Positions 1-7,244 of a stretch of DNA of 30,930 bases are shown piece by piece. The stretch spans positions 1 to 30,930 of the forward strand of contig DDIC01000004.1 in NCBI GenBank assembly GCA_002338335.1. Direction: 5' to 3'. Source of the DNA: Bacteroidetes bacterium UBA1860 (lineage in GTDB: Bacteria; Bacteroidota; Rhodothermia; Balneolales; Balneolaceae). The notes beneath the pieces were generated by a model. That model saw only the letters and a program-made list of their open reading frames with translations. It was not told the DNA's origin and searched no databases. Position 1 is the stretch's first letter; the number at the start of each line of letters is the position of its first letter. The translations under genes and the position numbers were made by a program.

Positions 1-1178
1 CAGAGCCTTTCTACAACCATAGCAGAGGCCCCACCTCCACCGTTGCAGATGCCGGCGCACCCCATAGTTTTGGAGTGCCAACCAAGGGCGTGAATAAGGG
101 TAACCAAGATGCGAGCTCCCGAACAACCGATAGGATGCCCAAGGCTCACAGCACCGCCATGGACGTCCACGCGCTCAGGATCGAGTTCTAGCTCCTGATT
201 GTTGGCTAAGGAGACGACAGAAAACGCTTCATTAATCTCAAAAAGATCGATATCAGAGGTTTGAAGTCCTGCTCGCTGCAAGGCTTTGGGTATCGCTAGG
301 GAAGGAGTGGTGGTGAACCATTCAGGTGCTTGAGCTGCACTAGAATGGCTATGAAGTTTAGCCAAAGGTGTTACCCCAAGCTCATTCGCCTTGGACTCAC
401 TCATGAGCAATAATGCAGCAGCACCGTCATTAAGTGAGCTCGCATTGGCAGCGGTCACCGTGCCTTCTTTTTCAAATACAGGCTTGAGTGTCGGGATGCG
501 GTCAAATTGAGCTTTTGAGAGTTCTTCGTCATCTCGAACCATCGTCGCTTCCCCCTTGCGCCCAACCACTTTTACCTCAAAGCGCTCCGCGTCAAAAGCC
601 CCAGATTCCTGCGCTTTTTGTGCTCTTTTGTAGGACTCAATAGCAAAAGCATCCTGATCCTCACGAGAGATGGAACATTCGCGGGCACAGAGTTCAGCCG
701 CCGATCCCATGTGGTAATCATTATAGACATCCCAGAGTCCGTCCTTGAGAATCCCATCCTCTGTCTGTGTGTGGCCCAATTTTGACCCAAATCGTTGAGA
801 AGGCAGATAGTAGGGGACCTGACTCATGCTCTCCATTCCACCCGCCACGATGACATCTGAATGCCCCAAAGCAATTTGATCCATAGCCACCATGACTGAT
901 CGCATCCCTGAGGCGCACACTTTGTTGACAGCCGTGGCTGGCACCGTATTTGGCAAGCCTGCTTTGATGAGTGCCTGACGTACAGGGGCTTGACCCGCAC
1001 CGGCGGTCAAGACATGACCAAAAATCACTTCATCAACCTGCTCACCTGGCACACCCGCAGACTTGAGAACTTCGTAGATCGTCATGGCTCCGAGCTCTGC
1101 CGCCGAGAATGAGGACAGAGTTCCACCAAAGGAGCCAATAGGGGTTCGTTTCGCCGCAACGACGACTATAGGACGCAT
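1..1178 (-). CDS. Acetyl-CoA acetyltransferase (thiolase), 3' end cut by window
   Basis: Condenses two acetyl-CoA to acetoacetyl-CoA, or cleaves acetoacetyl-CoA or a 3-ketoacyl-CoA in the cytosol. The frame from the ATG at 1178 opens MRPIVVVAAKRTPIGSFGGT and is open to the window edge (392 codons seen). The catalytic triad of the family is visible: Cys88 in VNKVCASGM, His348 in SLGHPIGCSGARI and Cys378 in CNGGGG. Positions match the Zoogloea PhaA numbering within one residue. The last residues seen (MVVERL) are where thiolases normally stop, so only a residue or two and the stop should be missing. It starts 7 nt after the stop of the TPR lipoprotein gene, so the two are probably cotranscribed. 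The biosynthetic or degradative role cannot be decided here; etfBA-gcdH about 6 kb away favours a link to acyl-CoA breakdown. Confidence 0.95.
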   Translation of the reverse strand, partial: MRPIVVVAAKRTPIGSFGGTLSSFSAAELGAMTIYEVLKSAGVPGEQVDEVIFGHVLTAGAGQAPVRQALIKAGLPNTVPATAVNKVCASGMRSVMVAMDQIALGHSDVIVAGGMESMSQVPYYLPSQRFGSKLGHTQTEDGILKDGLWDVYNDYHMGSAAELCARECSISREDQDAFAIESYKRAQKAQESGAFDAERFEVKVVGRKGEATMVRDDEELSKAQFDRIPTLKPVFEKEGTVTAANASSLNDGAAALLLMSESKANELGVTPLAKLHSHSSAAQAPEWFTTTPSLAIPKALQRAGLQTSDIDLFEINEAFSVVSLANNQELELDPERVDVHGGAVSLGHPIGCSGARILVTLIHALGWHSKTMGCAGICNGGGGASAMVVERL

Positions 1179-1185
1179 GTAGCGT

Positions 1186-2496
1186 TTAAATCCCTGCTTT
1201 TTCCATCGCTTCCTGTGCCTTTTCTGGCATATTCAGCGTGGTATAAATTTGGAACAGTGATTGCCAGTACTCTGGATTGCCTTCATCGAGCTTAGTTGCT
1301 TGCTCGTAGGCCACACGTGCCATATCAAGAATCTCACGAGCTTGTGCATCATACTCGTCGGCTAAGTCATAATCTGCTGTATTGTTACGCTTGTCAAAAT
1401 ACAATGCTGACTTATTCTGATAGATCACCCCCAGGATATTGAAGGTGTTTGCAGACGAAGGGTCCAATTCTGTAGCGCGAGTCACTTGCTCGATTGCCAG
1501 ATCGGTGTATCCTACAATATCGGCTTCTAGGGCATCTGCCTCAGCCTGCAGTTCTGCAAGGGTCGCCTCCGCGTCAGATTTTTCACTTCCAGAGAGGCTA
1601 CGAAGCGCTTGAGATTGGTCGTAGAGCTCTACATACATCTCACTAATCTGATCGGTAAGCTCGGTCACTGTTTGATAGACCTGTGTTCCCAATACTAGAC
1701 GATACTGTGGATTGGTAGGGTCTGAGGCAATAAGATCTTCCACAATTTCGATCGCCTTGTCTGTTTCCCCTGTTTGGAGGTACGAATCTGCTAAGTATTG
1801 AATAAAACGCTCATCTGTTGGAAAGGCACTTTGAGCCTCTGTCGCTAAATCCCGTGCATTTTCAAAGCGTTGAGAAGCCAAATAGAGGTTGATCATGTAG
1901 TTATAATCATCCACATCGGGAGTTGGAAGGAGTTCCATGACCCATTCATACGCTGTGGTTGCTGACTCGATGTCGCCAACTCGGTAGTATGCAGAGGAGA
2001 GCACGTTATATGAAATAACACTATCAGGAGCCAAGGTTGTGGCATTGAGTAAGTGATCTACTGCCACTTGGTTTGGATCTGCATATGAAGCAGCAATTGA
2101 ATCAACCGTCAAAATCTCTACAGCACTATTATGCTCGTCAGCCCAAATTGGACGGATGAAGTTGTCTGCATTGTCTGCTTCATCAGGCACATCTTCTGCT
2201 GCACTAAACAAGGACTTTGCTTCTTCCATGGTCGATAATGCATCGGCATAGTATCCACGGCGTGCGGCAACGTCTTCGCTATCTTGACCTAAGGAGCCAA
2301 GCGCAACAGCTTTATAATACTGTCCGACACCACTTGTAGGATTTTCTTCGATGGCCAACTCAGCGGAAGCAAGAGCGGCTTCATAATTACCAGAATCGAT
2401 ATTATCCTGCGTCTCTTTGACAAGTGGACTTACTGACGTACATCCAACAAACAGGATAGCAACAGCAAGAGTTGAAAGGAGTGAAAAAGGTTTCAT
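1186..2496 (-). CDS. TPR-repeat lipoprotein
   Basis: 436 aa. The N-terminus (MKPFSLLSTLAVAILFVGC) is a lipoprotein signal with a lipobox ending FVGC; Cys19 would be lipidated, anchoring the protein to a membrane facing the periplasm. The rest is helical with tetratricopeptide-type repeats: about residues 30-75 (ALASAELAIEENPTSG), 145-275 (two or three units with AYRVGD, ASQRFENA and LQTGETDKA type cores) and 340-436, where two units flank a region rich in Tyr and Asp. A coiled stretch around residues 295-330 (EATLAELQAEADALEADI) separates the TPR blocks. TPR proteins act as scaffolds; no catalytic motif is seen and the partner is unknown. It lies directly upstream of the thiolase gene (7 nt), but I see no functional link between the two. 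The gene is certain; the function is not. Confidence 0.9.
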   Translation of the reverse strand: MKPFSLLSTLAVAILFVGCTSVSPLVKETQDNIDSGNYEAALASAELAIEENPTSGVGQYYKAVALGSLGQDSEDVAARRGYYADALSTMEEAKSLFSAAEDVPDEADNADNFIRPIWADEHNSAVEILTVDSIAASYADPNQVAVDHLLNATTLAPDSVISYNVLSSAYYRVGDIESATTAYEWVMELLPTPDVDDYNYMINLYLASQRFENARDLATEAQSAFPTDERFIQYLADSYLQTGETDKAIEIVEDLIASDPTNPQYRLVLGTQVYQTVTELTDQISEMYVELYDQSQALRSLSGSEKSDAEATLAELQAEADALEADIVGYTDLAIEQVTRATELDPSSANTFNILGVIYQNKSALYFDKRNNTADYDLADEYDAQAREILDMARVAYEQATKLDEGNPEYWQSLFQIYTTLNMPEKAQEAMEKAGI

Positions 2497-2571
2497 AAGA
2501 GTGGGTTTTCAATCAAATTAATCGTAGACATGAAAGGTAGGATTTGACCCTAGAATTCACAAAATAAATGG

Positions 2572-2600
2572 TGGTCAAGATGATGCCCATGTCGTATTAT
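2572..2600 (+). promoter_or_regulatory. Candidate promoter of ridA
   Basis: A TGGTCA box (2572-2577) is followed after 17 bp by TATTAT (2595-2600), about 40 bp before the ridA start. The -10 matches 5 of 6 and the -35 matches 4 of 6 of the sigma-70-type consensus. It lies in the 146-bp divergent spacer between the TPR lipoprotein gene and ridA. A TTGACA at 2600-2605 has no good -10 partner. Confidence 0.3.
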
Positions 2601-2642
2601 TGACAAAACGATCAAACAAGGAATGGTTGGAGCCACAAACTC

Positions 2643-3026
2643 ATGAGAAAAGCGATTCACACGGACCACGCCCCGGCGGCGATTGGACCCTATTCCCAAG
2701 CCATTGTACACAATGACTTGGTCTATATTTCTGGGCAAATTCCCTTTGATCCAAAGACGATGACCTTGGTTGGAGAAGGAATCGAAGAGCAGACACATCA
2801 GGTTATGAAAAACCTCGGCGCGGTTCTTGAAGCTGCTGGATCGTCATTTGATCATGCCATCAAGTGCTCGATTTTCCTGGCGGATATGGGTGACTTTGCC
2901 ACAGTTAACGAAATCTATGCCAAGAGTTTTGGAGAAATCCCGCCTGCTCGTGAAACCGTCGCGGTCAAAACGTTGCCCAAAGAAGTACTTGTGGAGATTT
3001 CTATGATTGCTGAGGTACCAGCGTAG
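2643..3026 (+). CDS. ridA: RidA/YjgF/UK114 family enamine/imine deaminase
   Basis: 127 aa, the usual length for the family. RidA hydrolyses reactive 2-aminoacrylate and related enamines released by PLP enzymes, giving ketoacids and ammonia, and so protects other PLP enzymes; it acts as a cytosolic trimer. Family signatures are present: AAIGPYSQAI near the N-terminus, YISGQIP, and the substrate-binding Arg103 in PPARETVAV, equivalent to Arg105 of the E. coli protein. The ATG at 2643 gives the standard N-terminus, with no Shine-Dalgarno sequence in front. The gene stands alone, divergent from the TPR lipoprotein gene and convergent with the M23 gene (48 bp between the stops, no clear terminator). 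Confidence 0.95.
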   Translation: MRKAIHTDHAPAAIGPYSQAIVHNDLVYISGQIPFDPKTMTLVGEGIEEQTHQVMKNLGAVLEAAGSSFDHAIKCSIFLADMGDFATVNEIYAKSFGEIPPARETVAVKTLPKEVLVEISMIAEVPA

Positions 3027-3074
3027 TGTTTATTGCTCGGATACCTGCGTAGCACGTCATCAGGAAAACAAACC

Positions 3075-4961
3075 TTACGGCACTACCCACCGATAAGAGC
3101 TTCGATGCCCATGTTGATCTGCCAGCTCTAGGGTGAAAATATCTCCAGAATTGGTTTTCAAATTGGGATGGTAGGCTGTAAATGACTCGTCCTCGAAGTC
3201 GTAAATAGGTAGGACCCCTCGGTTATTTTGCCACATCTTCACGGATTGGAGGTTCAACGAGCTCTCATCTTCAATCAAAAACGATACCGTGCGTCCAATG
3301 ACGGGATCCTCTCGCATATGAATCATTCTGAGTGCAGGAGGTTCTCTATCTTGCACCGTCTGTAGTGACCAAAAATCGCGCGAGGAGGTTGCAACAGCTT
3401 GTCCTGCACGTGATACCCCCATGGGAGAGAGGGTTAGAACCCCGTTTGGTGGGTCAAAGCCAACCCATGCAAGCCCAAGTGTAGAATCTGCGTCACCATA
3501 CACACGTACGTCTGCTCGATGTCGAAATCCAGTCGGGGATGAGTGCATAAACACATGATAGGCGCTGTCACTTGCAAAGCTAGTAAAATGGATCTGCGTC
3601 GGTTCTAATAATGCATACCGAGGAATAGACATCACAAAACGTTCATCCACAGACGTGATGACGTGTCGTTTGTTTTCATGCAAAACGGTATCCACGGTCA
3701 TATGCTCTACAAGGTACGGGGGCATAGATCCTAGCCATGCTGCGCGTAAAGAATCGATACGCCAGCGTTCAACACCCTTGGCGCTCTTCCTCCAATCTTC
3801 CCAATGAAGCGTTGAGTCATGCAATACCTCAAGCGCTACACGGCTCACATTCCCCCGAAAATCTTCAGCCTCCAGGGTGAATCGTTGACTGGAGCCATGT
3901 TCCCCTTCAAGCACCAGCTCATCTGCACCAAGGGGTGTAGTGTACATCTCAAATCGATTGGTCGGCAACACATGTAGCCGCTGATACCCCCCATGGCCTG
4001 ATCGAAGGAGGCCATGATGTCGATCCGCGACCATATCAGCTGTTTGGTCAAAAGAGAAAGAATCGGCTTTTGACTCAAATAGCACATTATCATCCTCTAG
4101 TAATCGTAATCGATATACAGCATAGACATTCACCCCCCCCTCGGCTTGGTCAAAGACGTCAACAGAGAGCCTGAGGCGTGCCTTTTGGGTCGGAACCACG
4201 ATTAGTTTGCGATCCTTTGTGCGGAGATCTACAAAGGTTTCGCCCATTGGAGCCGTTTCCATAGGATTATCAGCGGCCAAGAATTCAGCGTAGAGAGAGG
4301 AAAAAAGGGGCGGTAGGCCATCTCGAAGAGGCGCCTCGAGGGGAACAAGAAGAGGGTTGATAGGAACTCCTGATGGTGAACGAACTTCAAAGTGTAGGTG
4401 GGGAGGCCCTACCCCTGTGGAACCAGAATAACCAATGAGTTCTCCTTTCCTCACACGGATTTGACGCTCTCGTGGCAGGTAATAGTCTAAATCGGTCTGT
4501 AAAGAAGGCATTCTGACGCGATCGCCCAGTGCTTGGATATCATCCGTGAAATGAGATAAGTGCGCGTAAAGTGTATGGCTCCCATCCTCATGGGTCAGCA
4601 TCAACGCATTGCCATAACCAAATGGCCCCATCATTAGACGGGACACAACACCATCGCGAGCGGCTAGGACTGGGTGACCCTCCTCAGCACGGGTAGAAAT
4701 ATCAATGGCAGAGTGTAGATGAGCACTGCGTGTCTCTGCAAAGGTGGAGGTGAGATAGGTGCTTGCTGTGGTAGGCCATGCATATGAGGCTCCTGGTGTC
4801 ATCCATGATGGATGGGGTGAAGAAACAGGTCGTTCGACTGCGGAAGGTTCGAGGGCCTGTCCAATGACCGGAAGGGTACTGGCTGCAATGGCTCCGATTA
4901 CAAAGGCTATACGACGTCCAGCACGGACGATACTACCCACCGATTGGGGCGTCAACGACAT
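3075..4961 (-). CDS. Exported M23 (LytM-type) metallopeptidase with large C-terminal region
   Basis: Predicted zinc endopeptidase cutting peptidoglycan cross-bridges, or a regulator of such enzymes. With the start at 4961 (628 aa) the N-terminus is a signal peptide: Arg-rich n-region, hydrophobic core AFVIGAIAASTLPVIGQA, then LEPS. The frame is open further up (672 aa), but that part lies inside the FAH gene; the ATG at 4988 is the other possible start. The M23 core has the zinc ligands His83 and Asp87 (LHSAID), the helper His134 (YAHLSHF) and the HLH pair His188/His190 (PHLHFEVR). After about residue 205 come some 420 residues with no motif I recognise, Tyr- and Asp-rich and probably beta-sandwich. 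Its 5' end overlaps the FAH gene by 29 nt, so it is the last gene of the rplU-rpmA-FAH unit. Confidence 0.9.
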   Translation of the reverse strand: MSLTPQSVGSIVRAGRRIAFVIGAIAASTLPVIGQALEPSAVERPVSSPHPSWMTPGASYAWPTTASTYLTSTFAETRSAHLHSAIDISTRAEEGHPVLAARDGVVSRLMMGPFGYGNALMLTHEDGSHTLYAHLSHFTDDIQALGDRVRMPSLQTDLDYYLPRERQIRVRKGELIGYSGSTGVGPPHLHFEVRSPSGVPINPLLVPLEAPLRDGLPPLFSSLYAEFLAADNPMETAPMGETFVDLRTKDRKLIVVPTQKARLRLSVDVFDQAEGGVNVYAVYRLRLLEDDNVLFESKADSFSFDQTADMVADRHHGLLRSGHGGYQRLHVLPTNRFEMYTTPLGADELVLEGEHGSSQRFTLEAEDFRGNVSRVALEVLHDSTLHWEDWRKSAKGVERWRIDSLRAAWLGSMPPYLVEHMTVDTVLHENKRHVITSVDERFVMSIPRYALLEPTQIHFTSFASDSAYHVFMHSSPTGFRHRADVRVYGDADSTLGLAWVGFDPPNGVLTLSPMGVSRAGQAVATSSRDFWSLQTVQDREPPALRMIHMREDPVIGRTVSFLIEDESSLNLQSVKMWQNNRGVLPIYDFEDESFTAYHPNLKTNSGDIFTLELADQHGHRSSYRWVVP

Positions 4962-5622
4962 CAAGGGAGAGAGAAGATGAAGTCTCATGGAGAGTTGCTT
5001 GAAGGGTGTCTCCAGCTTGGAGCTTGGCAACACCTGCGGGTGTACCTGTAAAAAGTACATCTCCTGGAACCAGCGGGCAAATGGTAGATACATATTGAAT
5101 CAACGCAACAGGGCTAAAAATCATATCCGACACGGACCCGATTTGACGCTGCTCACCATTGACGGAGCAGGAAATCGTCAAAGGCGAAAGATCCGTCGCA
5201 TGCTGCACGCCTAATCGATCAAGAGGCACAAATTCACCAACGGGAGCAAACGTATGGAACCCTTTTGCAAGCGTCCATGGGTGTCCCTTCTCTTTGGCCT
5301 TAGACTGAAGATCTCTGGCGGTACAATCGATGCCCACGGCGACCCCAGCGATTGCCTCAAAGGCTTCTAACTCCGTAGCATGGTGAAGTGGCTCGCCGAT
5401 TGCGAACACCAATTCAACCTCATGATGAACATCAGATGACTCCGAGGGGAGTAGAATCTCGGCTTCTGGGCTGGGAAAGACCAAGGTGTTCCTAGATTTG
5501 AGAAACACCATAGGTTGTGTAGGAACTGGGTTATTCAGCTCCTTTGCGTGGTCTACATAATTTCGACCGATGCAAAAAAGAGTACCTGCACTAAGATGGG
5601 GAAGGCCGGGGAGCTCAAACAT
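4933..5622 (-). CDS. Fumarylacetoacetate hydrolase family protein (FAHD1-like)
   Basis: 229 aa, a single FAH domain typical of the short acylpyruvase/oxaloacetate decarboxylase branch. It probably cleaves or decarboxylates a small 2,4-dioxo or 2-oxo acid with Mg2+ or Mn2+. Visible signatures are FCIGRNYVDHAKEL near residue 16, FLKSRNTLV, the metal ligands Glu68 and Glu70 in HHEVELVFAIG, Asp99 in GIDCTARDLQ, LAKGFHTFAPVG, and the C-terminal FTGTPAGV. The ligand triad lines up with Glu/Glu/Asp of human FAHD1. The substrate cannot be told from sequence. It follows rpmA by 20 nt and overlaps the M23 gene, so translation of the two may be coupled. Confidence 0.92.
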   Translation of the reverse strand: MFELPGLPHLSAGTLFCIGRNYVDHAKELNNPVPTQPMVFLKSRNTLVFPSPEAEILLPSESSDVHHEVELVFAIGEPLHHATELEAFEAIAGVAVGIDCTARDLQSKAKEKGHPWTLAKGFHTFAPVGEFVPLDRLGVQHATDLSPLTISCSVNGEQRQIGSVSDMIFSPVALIQYVSTICPLVPGDVLFTGTPAGVAKLQAGDTLQATLHETSSSLSLDVVDAPIGG

Positions 5623-5642
5623 GAGATGCCTTCCTAGGGAGT

Positions 5643-5894
5643 TTAAACAGGGTCGATATTGACAAGCTTCTTGCCACCGCGATCAGAAAACGTTACGGTG
5701 CCATCTTCCAAAGCGAAGAGGGTATCGTCACCCCCAATACCAACATTGAGTCCAGGATGGAATTTTGTTCCACGCTGACGAACAAGAATATTTCCAGCTC
5801 GTACAGTCTCACCACCGAATTTTTTCACACCAAGGCGTTTGGATTCAGAGTCGCGACCGTTTTTGGTAGAACCTTGACCTTTCTTATGTGCCAT
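5643..5894 (-). CDS. rpmA: 50S ribosomal protein L27
   Basis: 83 aa. The protein begins MAHKKGQGSTKNGRDSESKR, the family N-terminus that reaches toward the peptidyl-transferase centre. There is no cleavable N-terminal extension of the kind found in Firmicutes L27. The middle (GNILVRQRGTKFHPGLNVG) is the conserved L27 core. It lies 28 nt downstream of rplU, the usual L21-L27 pairing. The GTPase gene obg that often follows in other bacteria is not here; an FAH-family gene takes that place. Confidence 0.98.
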   Translation of the reverse strand: MAHKKGQGSTKNGRDSESKRLGVKKFGGETVRAGNILVRQRGTKFHPGLNVGIGGDDTLFALEDGTVTFSDRGGKKLVNIDPV

Positions 5895-5922
5895 GAGTTG
5901 CCTCCTTTATCTTCGAATCGTA

Positions 5923-6234
5923 TTACGATGTAATTTTCTGAATATCTAATTGAGTGATAGACTGGCGGAAACCATTTTTCTTTTGGTATCCTTTGCGTCG
6001 TTTCTTTTTAAATACAATCACTTTGTCTGCTTTGAGCTGATCAGCAATCGCAGCTTTGACGCTTGCACCTTTAACCGTTGGCGTACCAACACTCACTTTA
6101 CCTTTCTCGTCAGACACTAGATACACATCATCAAATGTAACCGTTTTGTCTTCGGTATTTAATTTGTTTACAAAAATCGTCTCCTTCTCACGAACTTTGT
6201 ATTGATGACCGCCAATTTTTACAATTGCATACAT
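5923..6234 (-). CDS. rplU: 50S ribosomal protein L21
   Basis: 103 aa, normal for L21. It begins MYAIVKIGGHQYKVREKE and contains the conserved KKRRKGYQKKNGFRQ segment near the C-terminus that contacts 23S rRNA. It is the first gene of the unit rplU-rpmA-FAH-M23. A good promoter (6312-6340) and a hairpin (6266-6284) lie upstream, giving an mRNA leader of about 70 nt. Confidence 0.98.
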   Translation of the reverse strand: MYAIVKIGGHQYKVREKETIFVNKLNTEDKTVTFDDVYLVSDEKGKVSVGTPTVKGASVKAAIADQLKADKVIVFKKKRRKGYQKKNGFRQSITQLDIQKITS

Positions 6235-6265
6235 AATCTTACAGACACTTTGTTGTTAATCACAT

Positions 6266-6284
6266 GTTGAAGACTTTTCAACAG
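6266..6284 (-). promoter_or_regulatory. Hairpin in the rplU mRNA leader
   Basis: TGTTGAA and TTCAACA form a perfect 7-bp stem around a 5-nt loop (6273-6277), about 30 nt before the rplU start codon. An alternative stem, GACT (6273-6276) with AGTC (6284-6287), would exclude it. Ribosomal-protein operons are often autoregulated through leader structures. That this one binds L21 or L27 is an inference; it does not match a leader family I know. Confidence 0.35.
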
Positions 6285-6311
6285 TCGAAATTCAACTTAT
6301 CTTAGCCTATC

Positions 6312-6340
6312 AATATAAGGTCATTCTTCCGAAAGTTCAA
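6312..6340 (-). promoter_or_regulatory. Promoter of rplU-rpmA operon
   Basis: On the minus strand TTGAAC (6340-6335) is followed after exactly 17 bp by TATATT (6317-6312). Four of six positions match the -35 consensus and five of six the -10. The start site would be near 6305, about 70 nt before rplU. The same -10 hexamer with a 17-bp spacer occurs before lexA. Confidence 0.5.
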
Positions 6341-6394
6341 TATCCAAACCCCCATGAAAAATAGAGTCGATATTCATGAGCAAGCCAAGCACCT

Positions 6395-6424
6395 AAAAAA
6401 TCGCCGTCGCCTCAAGCACGACGG
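6395..6424 (-). terminator. Rho-independent terminator of lexA
   Basis: Read on the minus strand, CCGTCG and CGACGG form a perfect 6-bp GC-rich stem with a 9-nt loop, followed after CGA by a run of six T. It lies about 90 nt after the lexA stop and just upstream of the rplU promoter, so it would insulate the two units. Confidence 0.6.
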
Positions 6425-6515
6425 GGGAAGGGCGTGGATAAAGGACTCTCAGCTGCATGATTCCATCCCTGGGCGTAATGTCTACATCACTCGGTCAGAA
6501 CAGGAGCAACCCAAG

Positions 6516-7187
6516 TTAGTGGACGGTTCGTCTGTCGGGAGCACGGAAGAATCCTGAGCGATTCACATGACCGACATAGCCACCGATAATTCTCACCTCT
6601 TCTGCTTCACGCGGCATGAGCTCGATATCATCAAATTCATCATTCGCTGCGACAAGGCGCAGCCCCGAGGGCTCTTTATAAACACGTTTTAGCGTTGTCT
6701 CTCCATCATACATCACGGCACCAATCTCGCCGTTACTAAGTGTGCCCTCTGCAATAAGGACAAAATCGCCGTCAAATATCCCTTCATCCTTCATGCTCAT
6801 ACCCGATACTCGTAGAGCAAAGATTTTATCCTTGTTTGGGAACAAGTGCTCCATAGTGACATGTCCAAGATCCGCCTCCACGGCCTCTTGCATCAGTCCA
6901 GCCGCAATCAGCCCACGAACAGGAATACCTTGAGAGTCATCAAGCCCACTCTCTAGCCCATGCTTGCGAGCCCAATCAGGATTCAGATCATATTCATCAT
7001 CGCGAGTGCGCACCAACACCTCTTTACGCATGAGCGCTTGAATGTTCTGTGTTACACTGTTGGGTGACTTAAAGCCAAACTCCTCAGCGATTTCACGGTA
7101 GGTAGGCCAGACATTATAATGCTCTCGGTAAGCCAAGATGAAATCGAGGAACTGGCGTTGCTTTTTTGTGAGTTGTACAGAGTCCAT
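6516..7187 (-). CDS. lexA: LexA repressor (SOS response)
   Basis: 223 aa. The N-terminal winged-helix DNA-binding domain (LTKKQRQFLDFI, then TYREIAEEFGFKSPNSVTQN) is followed by an S24 autoproteolysis domain. The cleavage pair is Ala96-Gly97 (LIAAGLMQ), the nucleophile Ser131 (VSGMSMKDEG) and the general base Lys167 (TTLKRVY). The spacing is close to that of E. coli LexA, so the protein should self-cleave when RecA filaments form after DNA damage. It also binds and represses SOS promoters. The gene is monocistronic: its own promoter lies in the 57-bp gap after gcdH and a terminator follows. The promoter position suggests a leaderless mRNA, and a 17-bp dyad over the -10 box could be its own operator. 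Confidence 0.97.
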   Translation of the reverse strand: MDSVQLTKKQRQFLDFILAYREHYNVWPTYREIAEEFGFKSPNSVTQNIQALMRKEVLVRTRDDEYDLNPDWARKHGLESGLDDSQGIPVRGLIAAGLMQEAVEADLGHVTMEHLFPNKDKIFALRVSGMSMKDEGIFDGDFVLIAEGTLSNGEIGAVMYDGETTLKRVYKEPSGLRLVAANDEFDDIELMPREAEEVRIIGGYVGHVNRSGFFRAPDRRTVH

Positions 7188-7188
7188 G

Positions 7189-7205
7189 TGTGAAATATAT
7201 ACACA
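7189..7205 (-). promoter_or_regulatory. Candidate LexA operator at its own promoter
   Basis: TGTG, nine A/T bases, CACA: a 17-bp inverted repeat one base upstream of the lexA start codon and covering the -10 box. LexA autoregulation through a dyad at its promoter is general in bacteria, but the operator sequence differs between phyla. That this dyad is the operator is an inference from position and symmetry. Confidence 0.4.
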
Positions 7206-7222
7206 ATCAAGGACACATACAA
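7194..7222 (-). promoter_or_regulatory. Promoter of lexA, apparently leaderless
   Basis: Minus-strand TTGTAT (7222-7217), 17-bp spacer, TATATT (7199-7194). Only six bases separate the -10 box from the ATG (7187), so transcription should begin at or next to the start codon and the mRNA would have no 5' leader. Confidence 0.5.
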
Positions 7223-7244
7223 CTTACATATCATAAGCGCAGGA

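Noticed and set aside
6354..6557. 67-codon plus-strand frame between the rplU promoter and the end of lexA
   Set aside because: It runs antisense through the lexA terminator and 3' end, shows no recognisable motif, and its composition follows those elements.
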